A stretch of DNA of 13,168 nt from Nitrospinales bacterium (GTDB taxonomy: Bacteria > Nitrospinota_A > UBA7883 > JACRGQ01): contig JAHFEI010000007.1 in NCBI GenBank assembly GCA_023248615.1, positions 1 through 13,168 of the forward strand, in the 5' to 3' direction. The position numbers and the translations under genes were made by a program. Positions 1-5,550 of this stretch are shown here, one piece after another. Under the pieces are notes generated by a model. The model made no database searches and was not told the DNA's origin. It saw only the letters and a program-made list of their open reading frames with translations. Numbering within the stretch: the first letter of the stretch is position 1; each line of letters begins with the position of its first letter.

Positions 1-13
1 AAAATCCTGCCTA

Positions 14-38
14 TTCCCAACTTCTCCGAAGTTGGGAA
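14..38. repeat. Perfect 11-bp inverted repeat, 3-nt loop
   Basis: Positions 14-24 pair without mismatch with 28-38 around the loop TCC (stem TTCCCAACTTC). An 11-nt part of the right arm (TCCGAAGTTGG, 25-35) recurs in inverted orientation at 103-113. There is no T-run next to the stem on either side, so it is unlikely to be an intrinsic terminator. A dispersed palindromic repeat or a processed RNA hairpin is more likely. Confidence 0.7.
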
Positions 39-139
39 CCGCCACGACTTCATGAGGGCAAAATGTTGTGCAGGGAGACGGAAATAATGCTGGTTTTATA
101 GTCCAACTTCGGAATCGAGGATAATCTCCGCGAGAAGTC

Positions 140-210
140 TGTCATTCAGAGCGCCAGCGAAGAATCTCTCTTAGTCCGGGTGATATCCTTCGCCGAGGCT
201 CAGTATGACA
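140..210. repeat. Imperfect palindromic intergenic repeat (REP-like)
   Basis: The left arm 140-168 and the reverse complement of 182-210 agree at 22 of 29 positions, separated by 13 nt. Shared blocks include TGTCAT, GAGC and GCGAAG. From memory it resembles palindromic repeats with a core like GTCATTCTGAGCGAAGCGAAG that are scattered through intergenic DNA of many environmental bacterial genomes. That family assignment is recollection and was not searched. Confidence 0.6.
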
Positions 211-256
211 GGGAATGCTCAAGGATGACGGGGAAGGCCCAGGATGTCGAACGGGG
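198..256 (+). repeat. Three degenerate tandem units of 19-20 nt
   Basis: Units at 198-216, 217-236 and 237-256 share the pattern G-C-(T/C)-C-A-(A/G)-G-x-A-T-G-x-C, followed by a G-rich tail. The first unit overlaps the right arm of the 140-210 palindrome, so the tandem may have arisen by slippage or serial decay of that element. Similarity between units is moderate. Confidence 0.4.
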
Positions 257-267
257 CAGTTCGGCAA

Positions 268-1470
268 TCATAAAGGCGGGACGGAGCGGACAGCAGACAC
301 TATCTTCGGAAGGCGTTCCATAACGTAGCCAATATCCTCAAACGTGTTTTCACGGCCAAAGCTGAACCGGAGCAAGCCGCGCACGACAGTAGCCGGAATG
401 CCCATGGCAAGCAGGACATACGATGGCTCCGGCGAGCCGGAGGAGCAGGCCGAACCGGTGGAAAGCGCTATCCCGTGCATATCGCACTGTATCGGTAATG
501 CGTCCCCCTCCACCCCCTCTATGCCGATGTTCAGCGTGCCGGGAAGCCGCTTTTCCGGATGGCCGTTCAGCCGCACGGATGGTATCGTCTCCAGTATCCG
601 TTTTTGCAATTCATCGCGAAGCGACTTGATGCGTATGGAATCTTTAACAAGATTTTTACGCGCTATCTCGCAAGCCTTCCCAAAACCGATAATACCGGAC
701 ACGTTTTCTGTGCCGGGCCGCATGCCGCGCTCGTGGCTTCCACCCGTAATGAGCGGATGTATTTTAACCCCTTTGCGGACATACAACGCCCCCACACCCT
801 TTGGGCCGTGTATCTTGTGGGCGGAGATGGAAAGGAGATCGACCATGATGTCGTTTACATCCACGGGTATCTTTCCGGCGCTTTGGATGGCATCCGTGTG
901 TACCAACGCCCCACGGGCCTTCGCCCTTTGGGCTATTTCCCTCACCGGTTGTATGGTACCCACTTCGTTGTTTGCGTGCATCACCGATACCACAGCCGTG
1001 GCGGAATCCAGCGCCGCATCCACCGCGCCAATATCCGCCATGCCGTATTTGTCCACCCCGACAACAGAAAGCCTGTATCCGTTTTCGGAAAGGTAGCGGA
1101 CGGTATTCAGAACTGCGGGATGGTCAACAGCGCTTGTTATCACCTGCCGCTTGCCGTCACGTGGATGGTTCCATGCAACGCCTTTAATGGCGGCATTATC
1201 CGACTCGGTCCCGCCGGAGCAAAAGAAAACTTCAGATGGTTGTGCGCCTATCAGCGCGGCAACCTGTTCCCTCGCGTCTTCTATCCTGGCGCGGACGGAA
1301 CGCCCGAACCAGTGCCCGCTTGACGGGTTGCCATAATGTTCGCCAAGGTACGGCAACATCGCCTCCAGCGCATCCGGGTGTATCCTGGTTGTGGCGTTGT
1401 TATCCAGATATACGCGACGGATATCCTGCGCCATGGCGGCATCCGGCGCGGAACGGGGTGCTGTTGCCAT
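268..1470 (-). CDS. Cysteine desulfurase, NifS/IscS family
   Basis: PLP-dependent enzyme that takes sulfur from L-cysteine as a persulfide for Fe-S cluster assembly or tRNA thiolation; cytoplasmic. At 400 aa it has normal family length. Visible landmarks are YLDNNATT (21-28), GGTESDN (86-92), the PLP-stacking His117, ANNEVGT (166-172), HTDAIQSAGK (191-200), the PLP lysine Lys219 in SAHK, RPGTEN (251-256) and the catalytic Cys342 in STGSACSSGS. The chosen ATG has a weak AGGG 8 nt upstream. An internal Met13 could also serve but has no ribosome-binding site. It starts 10 bp after the stop of the PP-loop thiolation-like gene, so it probably donates sulfur to that protein. No IscU or NifU is visible nearby, so NifS versus IscS naming is left open. 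Confidence 0.95.
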   Translation of the reverse strand: MATAPRSAPDAAMAQDIRRVYLDNNATTRIHPDALEAMLPYLGEHYGNPSSGHWFGRSVRARIEDAREQVAALIGAQPSEVFFCSGGTESDNAAIKGVAWNHPRDGKRQVITSAVDHPAVLNTVRYLSENGYRLSVVGVDKYGMADIGAVDAALDSATAVVSVMHANNEVGTIQPVREIAQRAKARGALVHTDAIQSAGKIPVDVNDIMVDLLSISAHKIHGPKGVGALYVRKGVKIHPLITGGSHERGMRPGTENVSGIIGFGKACEIARKNLVKDSIRIKSLRDELQKRILETIPSVRLNGHPEKRLPGTLNIGIEGVEGDALPIQCDMHGIALSTGSACSSGSPEPSYVLLAMGIPATVVRGLLRFSFGRENTFEDIGYVMERLPKIVSAVRSVPPL

Positions 1471-1480
1471 AGGGTACGCC

Positions 1481-2500
1481 CTAGACGCGCATCCCTTCCA
1501 GGTCGGCGTCGGAAATAGCGCGGACTCTCATCACGCTTTTACCCTCTACACCGGCTTTGCTGAGTTCAACGTCTACTTCCATGCCTTCCGGTGCATCGCT
1601 GTAGCGTACCGCAATGCTTCCGGCAAGCGTGGTCAAGCCGTTTTCATAGTCGCCACGCACGATAACGCAAGGCCCCCTGTAATCCTTCACCCACAAGAAG
1701 GAATCATCATCGCTAGCCATGCGCTTAAGCTTCTCGTTCTCACCTTCATCGCGACCGACAACCACCTTGCACGTGTCGGAAATCCTGAAATGCCTGCCCA
1801 CCCTCAAAAGTTTGGTGTCGCTTACGCTGGTGTTTTCCGTGTGGGATAAAAGGTCTTTCATCCTTACAGAAAAATGGCGGTCGGTAAGCATACAACCGCC
1901 GGATGAGCAAAACTCCTCCTCTTTCATCCCCATTTCCCGGCCAATTTCAATCTGCGGCTTACGCGACCTGCCGGAGATGGACAACATCTCGTTACGGTCT
2001 ATCCACCCGTTTTTTTCCGGTATGGTAGGCTCCAAAAGCGCGGCGGAAAGCGGACGCACTATCAGCCCCTTCAGCCCGGATTCGTTTTCAATCTGGTGTA
2101 GCCTGTTGCGCATTTGCGACATGGGGCGCTGGCTTAACACTTCGCCGGTGAAAATAAATTTTGCGCCGATTTCTTCCATCGCTATCTTGGCCTGGCTGAA
2201 CATCATTATCCTGCAATCCAGGCACGGGTTCAGCCCTTGCCCATAGCCGAACCTTGGCGCACGGAGCATCTGGATATACTCTTCGCCCATGAACATGGTC
2301 TTAATCTCCAGCCCCAACTCGCTGGCCAGCTGGTGGGCCGCACTCTTACAACTGTCCTGCTTTTTGGTGCAGTTACAAAAAGGGCTCATAAAATTGAGTA
2401 CGGTTACGTCGTAGCCAAGCTGGATCATAAGCTTCACGGCTATAGTGCTGTCCAACCCGCCTGAAAGCAGGCCAAGCGTCTTTATCTCTTTTCTCTCCAT
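1481..2500 (-). CDS. PP-loop tRNA-thiolation-like protein (MnmA/ThiI-related) with C-terminal NFACT-R-like region
   Basis: A 339-aa protein that begins with an ATP-pyrophosphatase P-loop, SGGLDS (13-18). It then has MnmA-like landmarks: NPCLDC (91-96) and a TGE-LSQRPMSQ segment (118-129) where MnmA/ThiI proteins contact nucleotide or tRNA. Cysteines come in groups: Cys42/Cys44/Cys51, Cys93/Cys96 and Cys198/Cys203. The C-terminal third (from about 230, LLRVGRHFRISD onward) resembles the NFACT-R/DUF814 RNA-binding fold rather than the MnmA beta-barrel. The likely role is ATP-dependent sulfur insertion into tRNA; the exact nucleoside is unknown. A good AGGAG (2508-2512) sits 7 nt before the ATG, 15 bp after the SurA-like stop. 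The adjacent desulfurase supports sulfur relay. I am sure of the PP-loop class and less sure of the substrate. Confidence 0.82.
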   Translation of the reverse strand: MERKEIKTLGLLSGGLDSTIAVKLMIQLGYDVTVLNFMSPFCNCTKKQDSCKSAAHQLASELGLEIKTMFMGEEYIQMLRAPRFGYGQGLNPCLDCRIMMFSQAKIAMEEIGAKFIFTGEVLSQRPMSQMRNRLHQIENESGLKGLIVRPLSAALLEPTIPEKNGWIDRNEMLSISGRSRKPQIEIGREMGMKEEEFCSSGGCMLTDRHFSVRMKDLLSHTENTSVSDTKLLRVGRHFRISDTCKVVVGRDEGENEKLKRMASDDDSFLWVKDYRGPCVIVRGDYENGLTTLAGSIAVRYSDAPEGMEVDVELSKAGVEGKSVMRVRAISDADLEGMRV

Positions 2501-2515
2501 GGTGCTACTCCTATC

Positions 2516-3508
2516 CTAAAACCGAAGCTTTATATCTATCAGCGCTTCTTTCTTCAGGCGCTTCAGCCAATCTTCCCGCACCGTTTGCAGGAGATCGGAG
2601 TAAATCCTGTTCTCTATCTCTCCCTTAACCTTCTCGAACGGGACAACATCGGACACCGACTTGCCAACAACCTTTATCAGGTGGTACCCGTATTGTGTTC
2701 GCACAGGCTCGCTAAGCAGGCCAATTTCCTGGGTGAACGCGGCCTTGTCGAATTCCTCCACCATCTCGCCCTGTATCACTTCGCCCAGGTCGCCACCGAC
2801 ATCCCTAGTCGGATCGTCGGAATATTTCTTTGCGGCCTCCGCAAAATCTAGCCCGCCAACAATTTCCCGGCGTATGGAATTAATCTCCTCCAACGCCTTG
2901 TTCCAATCCTCATCGGTGGCTGTTTTCGCCAGATACTTCAGGATGTGGCTGGCACGCACCTTGGGCCTATCCGTGAAAATGGCCCGGTGGGTATCGTAAT
3001 ACTCCCTCACCTCTTCCGGCGAGAGCTGCACCTGGCTACGCACCTCCATGGAAATGACCTTCCGCGCGATAATCTGGTCTTTCAGCATGGTACGGTACCG
3101 CTCCATCGTCATCCCAGCACGCCCAAGAAGCTGTTCAAACTCTTCTCCCTTTGCGCCGGTACGCTTTTGGAACTCCTCCACGGCCTGGCTTACCTCCTGG
3201 TCGGCTACCTTTATCTCCTTTTCCTTGCCGTACTGCACCACCAGCTTTTCCTCAACGAGCATATCCAGCGCCATCCTCAACGACTCCTTTTCGCTGAGCG
3301 ACGGGTCCGGGTTGGACGCGTTCATCTGGAACTGGCGTTCGCGAACCTCGCTGTACAGCACTATCTCCCCGTTTATCTCCGCAGCGATACTATCAATATG
3401 TTCGCGTGCGTGGGCAGGGACGGCAATAAGCCAAACGGCAATCAGAGCCGATAGAGCCGATCCGTAAAAACTTCTATCTTTGCGTTCTTTTTTGTTTCTT
3501 GTATCCAT
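2516..3508 (-). CDS. SurA-like periplasmic peptidyl-prolyl cis-trans isomerase (PpiC/parvulin)
   Basis: A 330-aa exported chaperone/isomerase, likely for outer-membrane protein folding. Residues 1-34 form a signal peptide: a very basic N-region, a hydrophobic core (17-30) and PAHA before the cleavage site. A SurA-type N-terminal helical domain follows (about 37-150, opening IDSIAAEINGEIVLYSEV). One parvulin domain spans about 183-282 (ASHIL, the FAEAAKKYSDDP segment, GGDLG, YGYHLIKV). E. coli SurA has two parvulin domains, so this is the shorter single-domain form. The start lies 67 bases inside the upstream isomerase gene in another frame. A GGAGAA (3521-3526) sits 12 nt before the ATG, which is long, so translational coupling is likely. 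The signal peptide begins right at this ATG, which supports the start. Confidence 0.92.
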   Translation of the reverse strand: MDTRNKKERKDRSFYGSALSALIAVWLIAVPAHAREHIDSIAAEINGEIVLYSEVRERQFQMNASNPDPSLSEKESLRMALDMLVEEKLVVQYGKEKEIKVADQEVSQAVEEFQKRTGAKGEEFEQLLGRAGMTMERYRTMLKDQIIARKVISMEVRSQVQLSPEEVREYYDTHRAIFTDRPKVRASHILKYLAKTATDEDWNKALEEINSIRREIVGGLDFAEAAKKYSDDPTRDVGGDLGEVIQGEMVEEFDKAAFTQEIGLLSEPVRTQYGYHLIKVVGKSVSDVVPFEKVKGEIENRIYSDLLQTVREDWLKRLKKEALIDIKLRF

Positions 3509-4404
3509 TCTTCAAACTTCTTCTCCAATTGTTCCTGAAAGACGTGATTATATATCTGTTCCTTCGATTCAGCGAATGACATCTGTCTTGGTTTCGCAAA
3601 TTCCGTAACTTTTAGAAGGTGAAACCCATAAGGAGACTCCACCACCCTGCTTACCTCTTTCTCCTTAAGCTTGAATATTGCGTCATCCAGTTCCTTTGGC
3701 ATCTGTCCCTGCGAAACCATACCAAGGTCGCCCCCGTGGGAAGCCTCCGGGCTTTTTGAATATTTACGCGCCGCATCGCTGAAATCCGTCCCTGTAACAA
3801 GCTCCCCCCTGGCTTTTTCTGCATCCGCAAAAGTGGAACAGAGAATGTGGTACGTACGAGCCTGTGCCGGTTTTTTGTAATCATCAGGATGGTCATCGTA
3901 ATATTTCTTAAGTAATGCTTCGGGGACCTCCACCATCGGGGTTATCTTGGAAGCTATCAGCTTTTCCATTAGGAGGTTCTGCCGCACAGAGTCCTTCCAC
4001 TCCTCATAGGTCTGGCCCTGCTTTTCCATTATCACCTGTAGCCGCTCCTGCGAAAAACCTTTCAACATCGACTGGATAGCCACAGTCTCCATTTCCTTCG
4101 TAACCTTGATACCGGACTTCCCGGCCTCTCCGGCAATTATTTCATAACGGATAAGGTTGTCCATTATGCCATCACGCATCTGCTTTTCCAGTTCCTCATC
4201 GTTCACGTCCGAGAGCTTGATACGCTTTTTAAACCTCCGGTACTCCTTAAGGAAAACATCGCCATGTATCTCCTTGCCGTCTATCACGGCTACGATGATA
4301 TTTGCCGACTCCTCCTTGCTACTTTCCCCCCTGTGGCACGAAACGGCGAACATGGAGAATAACGCAAAAATGACCAAGCCCGTTGCGCCCTTTACTTTAA
4401 ACAT
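3442..4404 (-). CDS. PpiC-type peptidyl-prolyl isomerase, predicted lipoprotein
   Basis: A 320-aa PrsA/SurA-like foldase anchored by lipid. The N-terminus is a lipoprotein signal with a hydrophobic stretch (9-21) and AVSC at 20-23, making Cys23 the predicted lipidation site. A helical SurA_N-like region covers about 35-165. One parvulin domain covers about 183-268 (YHILCS, FSDAARKYSKSP, GGDLGMVSQG, YGFHLLKV). A charged helical tail follows (280-310). It is the first gene of a four-gene minus-strand cluster facing a divergent 208-bp gap. Only a weak GGTG precedes the ATG. Its last 22 codons overlap the start of the SurA-like gene. The two isomerases share domain plan but are quite different in sequence, which points to old duplication. 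Confidence 0.9.
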   Translation of the reverse strand: MFKVKGATGLVIFALFSMFAVSCHRGESSKEESANIIVAVIDGKEIHGDVFLKEYRRFKKRIKLSDVNDEELEKQMRDGIMDNLIRYEIIAGEAGKSGIKVTKEMETVAIQSMLKGFSQERLQVIMEKQGQTYEEWKDSVRQNLLMEKLIASKITPMVEVPEALLKKYYDDHPDDYKKPAQARTYHILCSTFADAEKARGELVTGTDFSDAARKYSKSPEASHGGDLGMVSQGQMPKELDDAIFKLKEKEVSRVVESPYGFHLLKVTEFAKPRQMSFAESKEQIYNHVFQEQLEKKFEEWIQETKKNAKIEVFTDRLYRL

Positions 4405-4612
4405 GAAGGCACCAGTCTAAGGCATCAGCAAGGCTGTAGCAACAACTGTTATGGTTTCAAAGTTACCAGCTATCCTTTTGAAATAATGCGTATTTTGTGT
4501 TCGGAAATGGCATGGCAACCCTCCGTGCTGAAAGAGGCTCGCCGTACGGCAATCGGGAACGGATACGTGCTGTCGCCTAAGTTGTGCTTTATAATCAAGC
4601 TAGGAAGGGGAT
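4405..4612. other. Divergent intergenic region
   Basis: These 208 bp separate the minus-strand isomerase/thiolation cluster from the plus-strand J-domain gene, so promoters for both directions should lie here. I found no convincing -35/-10 pair on either strand. A TATAAT at 4590-4595 is too close to the J-domain ATG to allow the ribosome-binding site into the transcript. Small open frames crossing the region have no family features and run antisense to, or out of frame with, the J-domain gene. Confidence 0.5.
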
Positions 4613-5068
4613 ATGGATTACCACAAAATACTGAAAGTGCCGCCGAACGCGACGAAAGAGGAAATTCGGAAAGCATACAGAAGCTTTGCTTTCCATTTTC
4701 ACCCCGACAGGAGCAAGTACGATGCGGCGCTTTTTTTGGTGGTGCAGGAAGCTTACCAGGCACTAATGAAACTTCAGGGTGAAAACGCGGAACAGACGTC
4801 GGATATGCCGGTTCAGGAAACAACGCCAATCCCGGAACCAGAGCCGAAAAGGGAAGCTCGGCACGACATGTCATTCGTGGCGGGACATATCAGAAGGGCC
4901 GAAGTGTGGGGGCCGGATTTCCACATGCTCGGCAAACCGAAAATCCAGGTGGAAAGCTACCCCTGCCCCGCATGCGAAGGGCGCGGGAACATACGGAACA
5001 AGTTCAACCTTCATCTGGGATGCCCACGGTGCAAAGGTTCAAGGCTGGTAACCAAAGTGATCATTTGA
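4613..5068 (+). CDS. J-domain protein with short DnaJ-type zinc motif
   Basis: A 151-aa DnaK co-chaperone-like protein. The J-domain occupies about 2-55: DYHKILKVPPNATKEEIRKA, then the diagnostic HPD at 30-32 and a final helix ending near Met52. A proline/glutamate-rich linker covers about 58-80. The C-terminus carries two CxxC pairs (Cys118/Cys121 and Cys137/Cys140) in CPACEGRG and CPRCKGS, the DnaJ cysteine-rich motif cut to one zinc site instead of two. DnaJ's substrate-binding beta domains are absent. It should stimulate DnaK ATPase; the partner or client is unknown. AGGAAGGGG (4602-4610) gives a strong ribosome-binding site. It is not canonical DnaJ (about 370 aa), so no dnaJ symbol is given. 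Confidence 0.87.
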   Translation: MDYHKILKVPPNATKEEIRKAYRSFAFHFHPDRSKYDAALFLVVQEAYQALMKLQGENAEQTSDMPVQETTPIPEPEPKREARHDMSFVAGHIRRAEVWGPDFHMLGKPKIQVESYPCPACEGRGNIRNKFNLHLGCPRCKGSRLVTKVII

Positions 5069-5116
5069 TGGAAAGCCGCGTTTCCCCGTAGAAAAACATC
5101 TTGCACGCGTTTCAGG

Positions 5117-5122
5117 TATAAT
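5117..5122 (+). promoter_or_regulatory. Possible -10 element for the small cytochrome c gene
   Basis: A perfect TATAAT lies in the short gap after the J-domain gene. It would place transcription start near 5129-5130, leaving a leader of about 46 nt before the GTG at 5176. The hexamer 17 nt upstream (5094-5099, AAACAT) is a poor -35, and TTGCAC at 5101 is only 10 nt away, so support rests on the -10 alone. Confidence 0.3.
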
Positions 5123-5162
5123 GGAGTCGGGTGTTCTTGCTGGCTCGTATGGCGTATTCGTT

Positions 5163-5171
5163 GGGGGGTGG
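5163..5171 (+). promoter_or_regulatory. Ribosome-binding site deciding the cytochrome c start
   Basis: The G-rich GGGGGGTGG ends 4 nt before the GTG at 5176. Starting there gives a compact signal peptide right at the N-terminus. The longer frame from GTG 5131 would add 15 residues with no comparable ribosome-binding site. Confidence 0.6.
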
Positions 5172-5175
5172 CATC

Positions 5176-5544
5176 GTGAGCAGAGTGGTGGTAGTTTCCG
5201 CGTTATTCGCCTTTATACTGATATCCCCAGTTTCGTGGGCAGATGATATCGAGGATGGAAAAAACATCTTTAACGGGCCTGCCGGATGCCAATCCTGCCA
5301 CAAGATTACCGACAAAAAAAGCGTAGGAACCGGGCTTGCCGGCAATGCTGGCATCCATACTGATGCGTGGCTACTGAAATGGCTGAATGATCCGCAAACA
5401 ACCTGGGAGGAAAATGACCGGGAGACGCAGGATTTAAGGAAAAGGGTCGGCAAGCCAAACGAACCCAGAACCGCCATGAAAAAAAGGAAAATCCTGGCTG
5501 AAGGCGATTTGAGGGCGCTTATCGCCTATCTGAAATCGCTCTAA
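5176..5544 (+). CDS. Periplasmic mono-heme cytochrome c
   Basis: A 122-aa exported electron carrier when started at GTG 5176. Residues 1-22 form a signal peptide (hydrophobic VVVVSALFAFILI, then VSWA before the cleavage site). The single heme-binding motif is CQSCH at 38-42. Met101, just before the last helix (DLRALIAYLKSL), is the natural distal ligand, as in class I cytochromes c. The mature protein of about 100 residues is normal for the class. The segment between heme and Met is charged and contains WLLKWLNDP, common in small soluble c-type cytochromes. Its electron-transfer partner is unknown. It converges on lon with only 6 bp between stop codons, so the two transcripts probably overlap at their 3' ends. 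Confidence 0.88.
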   Translation: MSRVVVVSALFAFILISPVSWADDIEDGKNIFNGPAGCQSCHKITDKKSVGTGLAGNAGIHTDAWLLKWLNDPQTTWEENDRETQDLRKRVGKPNEPRTAMKKRKILAEGDLRALIAYLKSL

Positions 5545-5550
5545 CCGCCG

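Larger units (their letters stand above)
1..267. other. Non-coding left-edge region with palindromic repeats
   Basis: I see no credible protein-coding frame here. The stretch lies downstream of the cysteine desulfurase stop codon. It holds a perfect 11-bp hairpin (14-38), a partial inverted copy of its core (103-113), a long imperfect palindrome (140-210) and three degenerate units of about 20 nt (198-256). No U-run follows any hairpin in either direction, so I do not call an intrinsic terminator. It is best read as a repeat-bearing intergenic region. Confidence 0.7.

Noticed and set aside
14..38. Hairpin as an intrinsic terminator for the desulfurase cluster
   Set aside because: No T-run follows the stem immediately in either direction; on the minus strand a TTTT appears only after about nine bases.
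559..1323. 254-aa plus-strand open frame opposite the desulfurase
   Set aside because: It is antisense to an intact, motif-complete cysteine desulfurase.
4449..4472. Weak dyad in the divergent region as an operator
   Set aside because: Only about 5 of 7 outer positions are symmetric, which is within chance for a gap of this size.
4590..4595. TATAAT just upstream of the J-domain gene as its promoter
   Set aside because: Transcription would begin near 4602, removing or abutting the ribosome-binding site at 4602-4610, and no -35 is present at proper spacing.
4470..4874. 134-aa minus-strand open frame across the divergent gap and the J-domain gene
   Set aside because: It is antisense to a clear J-domain gene and has no recognisable features; it is a frame shadow.
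5131..5175. Upstream GTG (5131) or ATG (5149) as the cytochrome c start
   Set aside because: They lack a ribosome-binding site and lengthen the N-region before the signal peptide; 5131 also sits almost at the predicted transcription start.
5502..5527. Seven-bp hairpin inside the cytochrome gene as the lon terminator
   Set aside because: The loop is 12 nt and the minus-strand T-rich stretch begins about 10 nt after the stem, so it does not fit an intrinsic terminator.
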